Shown here: one piece after another, positions 26,130 to 34,321 of the stretch
Layout: every line of letters starts with the position of its first letter
Position numbering within the stretch: position 1 is the first letter of the stretch
NCBI RefSeq assembly: GCF_020832205.1
Contig: NZ_JAFIFD010000020.1
Span: forward strand, 1-61,750
Origin: Exiguobacterium sp.
GTDB taxonomy: Bacteria > Bacillota > Bacilli > Exiguobacteriales > Exiguobacteriaceae
Length of the DNA: 61,750 nucleotides
Direction of reading: 5' to 3'
Program-made: the position numbers and the translations under genes
Notes under the pieces: generated by a model
Databases searched by the model: none
What the model saw: the letters and a program-made list of their open reading frames with translations, nothing else
What the model was told of the DNA's origin: nothing

Positions 26130-27221
26130 TCATTCTTCAAGGGAAGGTTTCGTTAACTCTTCAAACGTGAGCTGCCGTGTCGACTCGGCACGGGGAATCA
26201 AATCGGAGACGGTCATACCGATTAAGCGTACCGGTTCGTTGACGGCCATCTCGTCGAACAGACGGCGGGCGAGACGTTTGATCTCGTCATGGTCGTGCGT
26301 CGGGTGGTTCAACTTGATCTGGTGACTGCGTGCCTGAAACTCGCTCGTCTTGATTTTAATCGTCACCGTCTGACAACTCAGTTCGCGCCGATCGAGCTGG
26401 CGCAAGACGTCCTCGATTTCTGGCACGACGCGCTCATAAACTTCTTCCGGGTCATCGAGGTCAAAAGCGAACGTCGTCTCGGATCCGATCGACTTCCGTT
26501 CACGGGTCGGGACGACCGGTCGGCTGTCGCGTCCATGGGCTAGTTCGTACAATTGTGTGCCACGGTCATGACCAAAGATGGCTTTTAATTCATCAGGCCG
26601 GGCTCGTTGAATATCGTGGATGAGATGGAAGCCGTGTTTGAAGAGCGTCTGGGCCGTCACTTTGCCGACGCCGTGCATCGTGTTGATCGGGAGCGGGGCG
26701 AGAAACGTCTCGACTTCAGAGGCCGTGACGACCGTGAGACCGTTCGGTTTCTCGAAACCGGAAGCGATTTTGGCGACGAATTTTGACGGGGCGACACCAG
26801 CCGAGGCGGTGAGGCCCGTCCGGCGTTTGATTTCCCCGAGAATATAGCGGGCCACGTACGTGCCTGACGTGCTCATGAGCGTGTTCTCCGTGACGTCCAA
26901 ATACGCTTCGTCGAGCGATAACGGTTCGACGAGTGGTGTCACGGATTTGAAGATCTGCATCACTTGGTCGCTCACTTGACGGTATGCTTGAAAACGGGGT
27001 TTGACGAACGTCGCCTGCGGACAGAGGGCGAACGCGCGGCGCGAAGACATGGCGCTATGGACCCCGTATTTTCGCGCCTCGTAAGAACACGTCGCGACGA
27101 CGCCGCGGCTGTGCGGCGCACCGCCGACAATGACCGGCTTGTCCCGCAAGTGGGGACGGTCTCGCTGTTCGACGGATGCGTAAAACGCATCCATGTCGAC
27201 GTGGATGATGAGACGATCCAT
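26130..27221 (-). CDS. dinB: DNA polymerase IV (Y-family)
   Basis: An error-prone translesion polymerase of 363 residues. The palm motifs HVDMDAFYASVEQRD (residues 7-21) and LSLDEAYLDVT (about 100-110) hold the metal-binding carboxylates. Helix-hairpin-helix elements (MHGVGKVTAQTLFKHG) and a little-finger domain (ERKSIGSETTF) complete the fold. The extreme C-terminus does not show an obvious QLxLF clamp motif, but QLTFEELT near the end could act as one. ATG 27221 follows GAAAGGGGATACTC. I see no LexA box in the short upstream gap. Confidence 0.94.
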   Translation of the reverse strand: MDRLIIHVDMDAFYASVEQRDRPHLRDKPVIVGGAPHSRGVVATCSYEARKYGVHSAMSSRRAFALCPQATFVKPRFQAYRQVSDQVMQIFKSVTPLVEPLSLDEAYLDVTENTLMSTSGTYVARYILGEIKRRTGLTASAGVAPSKFVAKIASGFEKPNGLTVVTASEVETFLAPLPINTMHGVGKVTAQTLFKHGFHLIHDIQRARPDELKAIFGHDRGTQLYELAHGRDSRPVVPTRERKSIGSETTFAFDLDDPEEVYERVVPEIEDVLRQLDRRELSCQTVTIKIKTSEFQARSHQIKLNHPTHDHDEIKRLARRLFDEMAVNEPVRLIGMTVSDLIPRAESTRQLTFEELTKPSLEE

Positions 27222-27257
27222 GAGTATCCCCTTTCTAAATTATGTTGGATACGTCTA

Positions 27258-28181
27258 TTATACCGAACTTTTGTTCGTTGTTTTATCTTTTTGTCTTTTA
27301 ATGGCCTGCTTTGTGTTCACTTGGGTCGGGAATTGTAAGAGCGAGCCGATCCAATTTTTCCGTTTCAACCAGACTTGAATGACGACGGTGAAGCCGAGGA
27401 TCATCGCCCAGGCGAAGACGTACCCGAACGGCCAGTCGAGCTCGGGCATTTCTTTGAAGTTCATTCCCCAGATGGCGCCGAAAGCGACGACCGGTGTCGT
27501 GAGCGCCGTGAAGACGGTGAGCGCCTTCATAATCTCGTTGCCCCGGAAGTTTGATAGTGTCGCCGCGAGATCGGTCATCGCGATGACATCGTTTTGATAG
27601 TGTTCGATAGAAGTGAGCAACCGCTCGACCCGGTACGTGGCCAACCGATACGATTTCATTTCTTGTAACTTGAGGTCGAGGAACGCCTCGCGCCCGGCCA
27701 TGAGGAGTTCTCGATACGGCACGACCGTATCGGACCAACGTTCGATCTCGCTGCGGAGTCCGAAAATCTCGTTCATGAACTCAGGCGGGACTTGTCCGCT
27801 CATCTCACGCTGGGCGATCATAAGTCGTTCCTCGTACTCGTCGATGCCGTGGAAGTAGTAGTCCATCTTTTCAGCGAGCAGTTCATAAAACGCCTCGATG
27901 GGTGTCTCGTACCGTTTCGCGGCCACGACCTCGCAGAACAAATCGTCAAATCCGATTGTCCATAAAAAATTGCGTCCAATAAAATAATGGCCGACCTTTT
28001 GCGGTTCCCGTTCAAGCTGCTCGTAGTCGAGTGTGAGTGAGCCGTACATATAGCCTTCCCCGACGATGAGTTTCGTGACGTTCGCTGTCGTCAATTGATC
28101 GAGCCAATACGTGTACGCCTCTTCATAACGCTGATCGATGTGTACGGACTCCTCGGGCCGTGTGTACCAATTCCACTTCAT
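27258..28181 (-). CDS. CorA-family divalent cation transporter
   Basis: A 307-residue CorA-type channel for Mg2+ or similar cations. The cytoplasmic, largely helical N-terminal domain runs to about residue 235. Two C-terminal membrane spans carry the GMNF signature (AIWGMNFKEMPELDWPFGY), which forms the selectivity filter in the pentamer. The C-terminus is lysine-rich. ATG 28181 follows GGAGGAATAGAAC. It is upstream of dinB on the same strand, with a 36-base gap and no clear terminator between them. Confidence 0.9.
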   Translation of the reverse strand: MKWNWYTRPEESVHIDQRYEEAYTYWLDQLTTANVTKLIVGEGYMYGSLTLDYEQLEREPQKVGHYFIGRNFLWTIGFDDLFCEVVAAKRYETPIEAFYELLAEKMDYYFHGIDEYEERLMIAQREMSGQVPPEFMNEIFGLRSEIERWSDTVVPYRELLMAGREAFLDLKLQEMKSYRLATYRVERLLTSIEHYQNDVIAMTDLAATLSNFRGNEIMKALTVFTALTTPVVAFGAIWGMNFKEMPELDWPFGYVFAWAMILGFTVVIQVWLKRKNWIGSLLQFPTQVNTKQAIKRQKDKTTNKSSV

Positions 28182-28236
28182 GTTCTATTCCTCCAATTCG
28201 ATTCTCCTTCAACTATTCCCGAATTGGGAAGAAAGT

Positions 28237-28265
28237 TGGCATCTCACCTGAAGTTTCGTTAAGAT
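28237..28265 (+). promoter_or_regulatory. Candidate SigA promoter of yhaM
   Basis: TTGGCA (28237-28242), 17-base spacer, TAAGAT (28260-28265). Confidence 0.55.
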
Positions 28266-28296
28266 GGAGGTACTGAATTAGAGAGAGGTGCTAACA

Positions 28297-29223
28297 TTGG
28301 CGACAAAAATCGGACAGCTCAAAGTGGGCGACACGTTAGACCAATATGTGATGATCAAACAATCTTATCGGGGACTTGCCGGCAATGGCAAACCATACTT
28401 GACGCTCATCCTTTGTGACGAGAGCGGGGAGATTGAGACGAAGCTGTGGGACAGTGCTGACACGGAGAAATATGCGATGAAAAAAATCGTTCACGCTTCG
28501 GGTGAAGTGATGGATTATCGCGGACGGACACAATTGAAGCTGAAACAGATCTCCATCATCGAAGGCGAGACGGATATCGCACCGTACGTCCGGTCGGCAC
28601 CGGTCGCGAAATCGGAACTCGAGACGGCGATCCGGTCATATATCGAAGCGATTCGACATGACGGCATGCGACAGCTCGTCGCGACGGTCGTCGAGCGGCA
28701 CGAAGAGGCGTACTTCACGTACCCGGCGGCCGTGCGCCACCATCACGCCGTCTATTCGGGTCTGGCGTTCCACGTCATGTCGATGCTGAAGCTCGCCGAG
28801 ACGATGTGTGACTTGTATCCACAGTTGAACCGGGACTTGCTCGTCTCAGGAGTCGTCTTGCATGACTTGGCGAAAGTCATCGAACTGTCAGATGCGATCA
28901 CACCGGAATACACGCTCGAAGGAAAGCTGCTCGGACATTTGTCATTGATGGCGTCTGAAATCGAAGTCATCGCGCGTGAGCTCGGCACCGATCGTGAAGT
29001 TGTGACCTTGCTGCAACATCTCGTCCTCAGCCACCACGGAAAACCGGAATGGGGTTCGGCGAACGCGCCGCAACTTCCGGAAGCGGAGATGTTGTTTTTC
29101 ATCGACAACATCGATGCGCGGATGAATATGTTCGACAAGGCGTACGAAGGCGTCGAGCCAGGTGCGTTCACGGAACGGGTCATGGCGCTCGATAATCGCG
29201 CGTTTTACAAGCCGAAACTCTAA
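28297..29223 (+). CDS. yhaM: 3'-5' exoribonuclease YhaM
   Basis: A 308-residue exoribonuclease with an N-terminal OB-fold (about 15-90, YLTLILCDESGEIETKLWD) and a C-terminal HD domain. The metal ligands are visible in HHHAVYSGLAFH, HDLAKVIEL and LVLSHHGKPEWG. In Bacillales YhaM trims RNA 3' ends and can act on DNA. The TTG at 28297 lies six bases after GAGAGGTG; a GTG inside that site is in frame but unlikely. Divergent from the CorA-like gene and convergent with prsA, as in B. subtilis, where yhaM lies near prsA. Confidence 0.92.
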   Translation: MATKIGQLKVGDTLDQYVMIKQSYRGLAGNGKPYLTLILCDESGEIETKLWDSADTEKYAMKKIVHASGEVMDYRGRTQLKLKQISIIEGETDIAPYVRSAPVAKSELETAIRSYIEAIRHDGMRQLVATVVERHEEAYFTYPAAVRHHHAVYSGLAFHVMSMLKLAETMCDLYPQLNRDLLVSGVVLHDLAKVIELSDAITPEYTLEGKLLGHLSLMASEIEVIARELGTDREVVTLLQHLVLSHHGKPEWGSANAPQLPEAEMLFFIDNIDARMNMFDKAYEGVEPGAFTERVMALDNRAFYKPKL

Positions 29224-29224
29224 G

Positions 29225-29261
29225 AAAAACGGTCGCTCTCGTTGTGAGAGCGACCGTTTTT
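29225..29261. terminator. Bidirectional terminator between yhaM and prsA
   Basis: AAAACGGTCGCTCTC / GAGAGCGACCGTTTT with a GTTGT loop. Confidence 0.9.
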
Positions 29262-29264
29262 GGC

Positions 29265-30254
29265 TTATTGTTCAGTTGATTCTTCAGCTGGTGCTTCTTC
29301 TGATGCTTTCACAGCTTCTTTGACTGCGTCGAACTGTTGTGATGCTTTCGCATCTTTCACATCGACGTTGTACTTCTCGATCAACTCGGCATAGATTTTG
29401 TTCGCGTCAACCGATGCAGCTTTCTCGGCTGCGAGTTCTTCACGGATGCGATCTTTCTCGTCTTCGAGTTTGAGATCTTTCTCTTTCCGGTCGACGACTT
29501 TGATGACGTGGTAACCGAACTGAGATTGAACAGGCTCAGAGATCTCACCGACGACATCTTCGCGGAACGAGTACTCTTCGAATTCAGGGACCATCGCGCC
29601 GGCTGAGAAGTAACCGAGGTCGCCGCCTTGTGCGCCTGAACCCGTATCTGTCGATTTCTCTTTGGCGAGTTCAGCGAAGTCCGCTCCGTCGTTCAATTGC
29701 TTGATGATATCTTGTGCTTCTTCTTCCGTCTCGACGAGGATATGGCTCGCTTGGACTTCAACGTTTTCTTTCGCGAATTGCGCTTCGATTTCTTCATCTG
29801 TCACGTCGACAAGTTCAGTTTTCGCTGCATCAACAAGCATTTGGCCGCGGAGGGCTTCTTTAAATTCGTCTGTGCCTGTCATGCCGGCTTGTTGAATCGC
29901 TTGCTCGAACTCTTCTTTCGAGTTGAACTGCTCTTCGGTTTTGCTGTACTCTTCGTCGACTTTGTCTTGCTCGACTTTGTCGCCGTATTCTTTCTCGAGG
30001 AGCTCGTTCATCGTTTCTTGGAACGCGAGCTGAGGGACCATGCGGTCGTAACTCATGTTCGCGATTTCACCGCGTGTGATTTCGCCGCCTTCGAATGAGA
30101 CGACAGTTGAGTCGTCTGATGTGCCGCCGCCGTTCGTCGCTGCGTACGTGCCGCCTGCGCCGATTACGAGTGCGAGAGCAGATGCGCCGACGAGGGCGCC
30201 CGTTGAAAACTTCTTATCTTGTTTTTTTGGTTCATTCGTCATTCCGTTTGACAT
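29265..30254 (-). CDS. prsA: PrsA-type foldase (peptidyl-prolyl isomerase), no lipobox
   Basis: This extracytoplasmic foldase helps secreted proteins fold. The parvulin domain (about 155-245) is clear: VQASHILVETEEEAQDII, then DTGSGAQGGDLGYFSAGAMV and VQSQFGYHVIKV. Long charged helical arms flank it, and the tail is acidic (ASEEAPAEESTEQ). Unlike B. subtilis PrsA, there is no cysteine after the hydrophobic segment (ALVGASALALVIGAGGTYAAT, about residues 19-39), so it is not a lipoprotein. It must be held by that span or cleaved by signal peptidase I. ATG 30254 follows AGGGGTGGAATAT. 329 residues. Confidence 0.88.
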   Translation of the reverse strand: MSNGMTNEPKKQDKKFSTGALVGASALALVIGAGGTYAATNGGGTSDDSTVVSFEGGEITRGEIANMSYDRMVPQLAFQETMNELLEKEYGDKVEQDKVDEEYSKTEEQFNSKEEFEQAIQQAGMTGTDEFKEALRGQMLVDAAKTELVDVTDEEIEAQFAKENVEVQASHILVETEEEAQDIIKQLNDGADFAELAKEKSTDTGSGAQGGDLGYFSAGAMVPEFEEYSFREDVVGEISEPVQSQFGYHVIKVVDRKEKDLKLEDEKDRIREELAAEKAASVDANKIYAELIEKYNVDVKDAKASQQFDAVKEAVKASEEAPAEESTEQ

Positions 30255-30292
30255 ATATTCCACCCCTAAAAATCTATAAGTTTCTATGTCCG

Positions 30293-30321
30293 ACTATATC
30301 ACATTTTCCTAATCATGACAG
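30293..30321 (-). promoter_or_regulatory. Candidate promoter of prsA
   Basis: On the minus strand CTGTCA, 17-base spacer, TATAGT. The short gap from here to yhaI (TATAAT at 30365-30370 on plus) holds divergent promoters. Confidence 0.45.
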
Positions 30322-30405
30322 CTGTTCTGTTACCTGTACCGTATCATAGCACACAAACGTGTCGTATAATGATGAAAGAGAATGTGAAATGATGGGGTGG
30401 GAAAC

Positions 30406-30744
30406 GTGTCGTTAGAAGAGAAAGTGAAACAATTATCATATCAAATGGAGCTATTGATGAGATCGGTCGATTGGTCGAATCGTCCGTTCGAATATGAGAT
30501 CATCCGTGCGAATTTGACGAAAGAAGAAGTGGAGGCGTTTTACGGCTTGTTGGAAGAAATCCGGCAACAACAAAACGAGCAAGGGCGGTACGGTCTCTCG
30601 TCCGTAGAGCCACTGCTCGTCAGTTTTGTCGGTATGTTACATCCGGCGCTTGATCCTGAAAAAATATTAGCCGCCTGCGTCAAGCAACAAATCGAGCTCG
30701 ATGTGACAGAGCCCCTTTATCGGCAGGTCAAGCTTCTTTCGTGA
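30406..30744 (+). CDS. yhaI: DUF1878 protein (YhaI-like)
   Basis: A 112-residue soluble helical protein resembling B. subtilis YhaI (DUF1878), of unknown function. Typical pieces are [16 protein letters not shown] and [20 protein letters not shown]. The start is the GTG at 30406 with GGGGTGG in front. A TATAAT 36 bases upstream is a probable -10. Its last 17 bases overlap the 3' end of hpr on the other strand. Position between prsA and hpr matches B. subtilis. Confidence 0.82.
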   Translation: MSLEEKVKQLSYQMELLMRSVDWSNRPFEYEIIRANLTKEEVEAFYGLLEEIRQQQNEQGRYGLSSVEPLLVSFVGMLHPALDPEKILAACVKQQIELDVTEPLYRQVKLLS

Positions 30745-31291
30745 CCTCGTCTTCTTCCGGTCGGCGACCGGCTTCTTCCGTGATCATTTTCGACGTCTCA
30801 GCGAAGATGTCCATGAAGTTGTCGCCGTAGAGACGGCGGACGATTGCCGTGATGTCGGTCAAGTCCGGGTACTTCCCGTACAGTTCTTGAAGCGGGAGCG
30901 AGGCGCGGAAAACGCCGTTCTCTTCCGGGTCGAAAGCGTGAATCGTCTCAAGCAGGAGCGCTTCACCTTCAGGCGTCAACTGGACGTACGTATTACGCTT
31001 ATCCGTTTCTTTTTTAGAGAACGTGAGCAAGCCGCGATCCTCAAGCTTCTTCGAGAAGTTGAAAGCGGTCGAAACGTGCATGACGCCATATTTCGCAATC
31101 TCGGAAATCGAGGCGCCGCCAAGCGCGTGAGCGATCCATAAAATATGGTGCTCGTTTATGTTCAAATCGAACGGTTTAATCCAATTCTGCCAGTCTTTCT
31201 CGACCGTCTTCCACAATGCTTTGCTGAGTTGAATGATTTTATGGCTATACAGCATGGCCTCAGGGCCAGTGAACTCTTTTTCGTGATCCAT
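30728..31291 (-). CDS. hpr: Transition-state regulator Hpr (ScoC), MarR family
   Basis: A 187-residue MarR-family DNA-binding protein. The winged helix is seen in [26 protein letters not shown], split here as helix 2 and recognition helix, then [16 protein letters not shown] and the wing [11 protein letters not shown]. In B. subtilis Hpr represses protease, sporulation and peptide-transport genes. The C-terminus is acidic and shorter than the ~203 residues of B. subtilis. ATG 31291 follows AAAGGATGGATCGAG. It is in the same order as B. subtilis (yhaI-hpr-yhaH), with yhaH 60 bases upstream on the same strand. Confidence 0.9.
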   Translation of the reverse strand: MDHEKEFTGPEAMLYSHKIIQLSKALWKTVEKDWQNWIKPFDLNINEHHILWIAHALGGASISEIAKYGVMHVSTAFNFSKKLEDRGLLTFSKKETDKRNTYVQLTPEGEALLLETIHAFDPEENGVFRASLPLQELYGKYPDLTDITAIVRRLYGDNFMDIFAETSKMITEEAGRRPEEDEVTKEA

Positions 31292-31351
31292 CTCGATCCA
31301 TCCTTTCCGGATACAAAGTGACTAAAACGACGGACGATGACGACAGACAAA

Positions 31352-31708
31352 TCAGTCAGTCTGTTTCGCTTTCGTTTCGGTCATATCTGACTGTACGTTC
31401 GAAAGCTCGTTGAGGTTTCCTTGGATCCGCTCGATAGAAGGCTGAATGTCTTGTTGATAGCGTTCGACTTCGGCTTTCACTTGATCCGCCAATGCTTTCC
31501 CTTGCAGTTTGCCTGCTTGTGCGACGTGCGATGTGTCAGCCGCAACTTTTTTGAATTGTTCTTTCAACGTAGTGATTGTAGATGCCCGATGCTGCTTCGA
31601 TGCGGCATCGTTTGCTGTTCCACGAGCGAGTTTTCTCATCGTCGCAACCCCTAAAAACGCTACGACAAAGCCGAAAGCAACCCATTCTCGACGATTGTGA
31701 CTCGACAA
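31352..31708 (-). CDS. yhaH: YtxH-domain protein (YhaH-like)
   Basis: 118 residues: a short N-terminal hydrophobic segment (VAFGFVVAFLGVATM, about 9-23), then a helical, charged region with regular spacing (TTLKEQFKKVAADTSHVAQ) as in YtxH/YhaH stress-related proteins. The likely start is TTG 31708, eight bases after GAGGAGG; this gives exactly the length I recall for B. subtilis YhaH. An ATG 16 codons upstream would put the Shine-Dalgarno site inside the gene. Function unknown. It precedes hpr on the same strand. Confidence 0.75.
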   Translation of the reverse strand: MSSHNRREWVAFGFVVAFLGVATMRKLARGTANDAASKQHRASTITTLKEQFKKVAADTSHVAQAGKLQGKALADQVKAEVERYQQDIQPSIERIQGNLNELSNVQSDMTETKAKQTD

Positions 31709-31823
31709 TACATTCCCCTCCTCAAGCACGATGATGCTAGAATACATTCTTTTCATATTATTTTACCAAAAAAGAGTGATTAAAAACCTATATCTCAAAT
31801 AAAATTTTTCAGAACATTCAATT

Positions 31824-31852
31824 TTGACCGAAAAATCATTTTATTTTAGAAT
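31824..31852 (+). promoter_or_regulatory. SigA promoter of the coiled-coil gene at 31877
   Basis: TTGACC (31824-31829), 17-base spacer, TAGAAT (31847-31852), in an AT-rich divergent gap (31709-31876). Confidence 0.7.
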
Positions 31853-31876
31853 GTAGGTAAAGGAAGGTGACCTCCA

Positions 31877-32212
31877 GTGAATATGCAAAAGCGTTGGATC
31901 GACGACATGTTGGACTTGTACAACGCTGCGAAACGACTCGGAGATGACACTTGGGCACACACAATCATGGAAGCACTCGAGGCGGGATATGAAGCATCCG
32001 AACAAAGCGAACAAGAGCGCAAGCAAACGTTGTTTGAAAAGCGGCTCGTCGAAATAGATGCCCGCCTACATGAATTACGAAAAGAATTTGAACAAGCCGA
32101 ATCTGTCAAATCGCGTCAGCAGTTGTACGAACAGGCGATCAAATTACAAGTCGAACGGGCACAAATCGAAGAAGAGCGGAAACACCACCTCGATTCGATC
32201 AATTCAACATAA
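31877..32212 (+). CDS. Small coiled-coil protein of unknown function
   Basis: 111 residues, highly charged. The N-terminal part (DMLDLYNAAKRLGDDTWA) looks globular, and from about residue 40 to the end there is a heptad-like, Glu/Gln/Arg-rich coiled coil (EIDARLHELRKEFEQAESV). No membrane span. GTG at 31877 or ATG at 31883 could be used; AGGTGACC lies closer to the GTG. It has a good SigA promoter and a terminator, so it is an independent unit. I do not recognise the family. It takes the place where B. subtilis has trpP/yhaG/serC. Confidence 0.7.
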   Translation: MNMQKRWIDDMLDLYNAAKRLGDDTWAHTIMEALEAGYEASEQSEQERKQTLFEKRLVEIDARLHELRKEFEQAESVKSRQQLYEQAIKLQVERAQIEEERKHHLDSINST

Positions 32213-32216
32213 AGCA

Positions 32217-32246
32217 AAACGGACCGGGCGCATGCCCGGTCCGTTT
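32217..32246. terminator. Bidirectional terminator before hit
   Basis: AAACGGACCGGGC / GCCCGGTCCGTTT with a GCAT loop. Confidence 0.88.
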
Positions 32247-32249
32247 CGT

Positions 32250-32678
32250 TTAGACGTGTTGTTTGATTTGAGAAGCCAACTGCTTGAGCGTCTCTTGTGA
32301 ATACTCGTCCATGTGTGTTTCCCACTTCGCACCGAATCCGTCGTCGTGACCGAAGCGCGGAATCAAATGGATATGGAAGTGATACACGGTCTGGCCGGCA
32401 ATCTCCTCGGCGTTTGACAAAACGTTCATACCGATCGCGCCGGTCTCCCGTTGAATCGCGTTCGCGATCTTCGGCACGGTTTGAAAAACGTCCGCCGCGA
32501 CGTGTTCCGGGAGCTCGTAGATATTTCGGGCATGGTGTTTCGGAATGACGAGCGTGTGTCCGTTCGTCACTTGCGAGATGTCGAGAAAAGCGACGACTTC
32601 ATCGTCTTCGTACACTTTGTGAGAAGGAATCTCGCTCTTCACGATTTTACAAAAAATACAGTTGTCTTCTGAGTGCAT
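32250..32678 (-). CDS. hit: HIT-family hydrolase
   Basis: A histidine-triad nucleotide hydrolase of 142 residues. The triad is HFHIHLIPRFG with His100, His102 and His104. The N-terminal CIFCKIVKSEIPSHKVYEDD and HTLVIPKHHARN are typical. The family removes groups from nucleoside phosphoramidates; the physiological substrate is unknown. The ATG at 32678 follows GGAGGACGTGCC. The frame is open far upstream but without start signals. In B. subtilis hit is beside ecsAB, as here, though two genes now lie between them. Confidence 0.93.
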   Translation of the reverse strand: MHSEDNCIFCKIVKSEIPSHKVYEDDEVVAFLDISQVTNGHTLVIPKHHARNIYELPEHVAADVFQTVPKIANAIQRETGAIGMNVLSNAEEIAGQTVYHFHIHLIPRFGHDDGFGAKWETHMDEYSQETLKQLASQIKQHV

Positions 32679-32807
32679 GGCACGTCCTCCATTCTGAAAT
32701 GACTGTTCCTTCTCATCATAACATGGAAATTCGGGCGGAAGAACGATTGTCCTGTCCATGGATAACGACATACAATAGAAAAAAAGAGACGAAGAGGAGG
32801 GGATCGC

Positions 32808-33851
32808 TTGGCGTATGAGCGGACGAAAAAGAGCGGACCGAAACGCCGCCTGCGAATCTGGTTGGCGGGCACGGCTCTGCTCGCTGTTGTCGCACTGTTC
32901 CTGTACGTATACGGTTATCGGCCGGCTGCAGAAAACGAGAAAATTCACATCCGGTTCAAAGAAGCGCTGCTGACGGAAGACATCGCGTTCTTCGAACAGA
33001 CCGTCGAATACGCCAACGTCCCGCTCACGCGGGCCGAAGCCATCCGTTTTGTCCGATGGTTGAACGATGAGCCGGCGCTTCGCGGCGAGGCAATCGCCGA
33101 AGTGGCCAGGGATCGCCAAAACGTGACTGCGAGCGGGGAAGGATTGTTCCGCTTGGCTGATACAGGGGAAGGGCGGTTCGGTTTCGCCGATTATCGGATC
33201 GAACTGTTGCCGCAGCGGCTAACCGTGACCGCAGATAGGCCGTTGACGAACGTTTGGCTGGACGGGACGCAGGCAGGCCGGATAGAAAAAGCGGGAGATA
33301 CCGTCACCATCGAGCGGATGCCGGGCCGATATGACGTGAAGGCAGTCGCTGTCGTTGACGGAGCGACGGTGACGAAAGAAGAAGCCGTGACGCTCAGCGA
33401 AGCGACCGGGCTTGCGTTTACGCTGACGCCGGAGTCAGGCGAGACGATCGCGGGGCAGTTCGACTTAGAACGTCTGGAGTTGATTGCGATCGAGGTCGAA
33501 GCGCGGACGGGACATCCGCTCGAGACGATGGACGGGCTCCTGAATAAACGTGAAACGACCGTCCTAGAGCAACTCGGCGAACCGAACGATCGAAACGGCG
33601 TCTGGCGCTATGAAGGATTTGACGTGACGTTTGAGAGCGGGCGGGTGAGCCGGATTGACATCGACTTGGACAAACGTCCTGATGATATGGTCGCATTGCT
33701 CGGGGAGCCGAAAGAACGGGTCGATACCGACCTAGGCAAGGAGTGGCGCTATGATCGTTCGCTCGTAGAATCGATTTTCACCTTGTTCGGCCTCCAAACC
33801 GATAAACGCTTCATTGAACGGGACGGCAAGCTGTTTGTCGTTATCAGTTGA
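32808..33851 (+). CDS. Membrane-anchored extracytoplasmic protein, TcaA/YvbJ-like
   Basis: A 347-residue protein with a basic N-terminus (RTKKSGPKRRLRIW), one membrane span (about 18-39) and a large outer part. The arrangement, including KIHIRFKEALLTEDIAFFEQ, resembles TcaA/YvbJ-type proteins but lacks their N-terminal zinc ribbon. The C-terminal ~110 residues contain two repeats with LLNKRETTVLEQLGEPND and MVALLGEPKERVDTD, each 'LGEP' followed by a WRY motif. Start: TTG 32808 after GAGGAGGGGATCGC. It is divergent from hit, with its own terminator. Function unknown; an envelope role is a guess from topology. Confidence 0.72.
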   Translation: MAYERTKKSGPKRRLRIWLAGTALLAVVALFLYVYGYRPAAENEKIHIRFKEALLTEDIAFFEQTVEYANVPLTRAEAIRFVRWLNDEPALRGEAIAEVARDRQNVTASGEGLFRLADTGEGRFGFADYRIELLPQRLTVTADRPLTNVWLDGTQAGRIEKAGDTVTIERMPGRYDVKAVAVVDGATVTKEEAVTLSEATGLAFTLTPESGETIAGQFDLERLELIAIEVEARTGHPLETMDGLLNKRETTVLEQLGEPNDRNGVWRYEGFDVTFESGRVSRIDIDLDKRPDDMVALLGEPKERVDTDLGKEWRYDRSLVESIFTLFGLQTDKRFIERDGKLFVVIS

Positions 33852-33856
33852 ACGGG

Positions 33857-33889
33857 AAACGGGACCCTCATTGTTGAGGGTCCCGTTTT
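33857..33889. terminator. Terminator between the TcaA-like gene and the GlsB-like gene
   Basis: AAACGGGACCCTCA / TGAGGGTCCCGTTT with a TTGT loop. The T-runs are short on both strands. Confidence 0.72.
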
Positions 33890-33903
33890 CGGTAGGCATT
33901 TGA

Positions 33904-34155
33904 TTAGCGTTTACGCATAGATTTCAAGACGAACGATACGATCAAGATCAAGATAATCGCACCGAGAAGTGCTGGGATGATCGCGATGCCGCCAACTGCA
34001 GGACCGAAGTCACCGAAGATGAGGCCACCGAGCCAAGCACCGATGATACCAGCGATGATGTTACCGATAACGCCACCTGGCACATCCTTACCTAAAATAA
34101 GACCTGCTAACCAACCGATAATACCCCCGACGATTAATGTGATAATCCAACCCAT
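33904..34155 (-). CDS. GlsB/YeaQ/YmgE-family stress membrane protein
   Basis: An 83-residue glycine-rich integral membrane protein with three helices (about 3-20, 27-46 and 56-78). The family signature is GGIIGWLAGLILGKDVPGG, then GNIIAGIIGAWLGG. Relatives are transglycosylase-associated or general stress proteins such as enterococcal GlsB. ATG start after AAAGGAGAATGTTTT. Upstream lies a SigB-like promoter and an AT-rich leader with a 10-bp inverted repeat, consistent with stress induction. The family name is firm; the molecular function is not known. Confidence 0.88.
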   Translation of the reverse strand: MGWIITLIVGGIIGWLAGLILGKDVPGGVIGNIIAGIIGAWLGGLIFGDFGPAVGGIAIIPALLGAIILILIVSFVLKSMRKR

Positions 34156-34178
34156 AAAACATTCTCCTTTCTGTTTTG

Positions 34179-34215
34179 TCCATTGTTCTTACTAACAATT
34201 TTATGGAACAATGGA
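34179..34215 (-). repeat. Inverted repeat in the leader of the GlsB-like gene
   Basis: TCCATTGTTC (34179-34188) and GAACAATGGA (34206-34215) form a perfect 10-bp dyad with a 17-base loop. It lies between the SigB-like promoter and the start codon. It could be an mRNA hairpin or an operator. Confidence 0.55.
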
Positions 34216-34254
34216 AGTGATGAATAAGTTTTAAAATGCCTTACAGTTCAGATT

Positions 34255-34279
34255 ATTCCCATGTGACAGCTTTTAAAAC
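34255..34279 (-). promoter_or_regulatory. SigB-type promoter of the GlsB-like gene
   Basis: On the minus strand GTTTTA, 13-base spacer, GGGAAT. The B. subtilis SigB consensus is GTTTAA-N12-14-GGGTAT, so five of six bases match in each box. The leader would be about 90 bases. Confidence 0.55.
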
Positions 34280-34321
34280 ATATATCACAAAAAAAAGTTG
34301 AAAATGAGGGGTGGAGTTTTC

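Noticed and set aside
32679-33119. N-terminal extension of hit by about 147 codons
   Set aside because: It runs through the promoter region and antisense to the TcaA-like gene; the family N-terminus begins at 32678.
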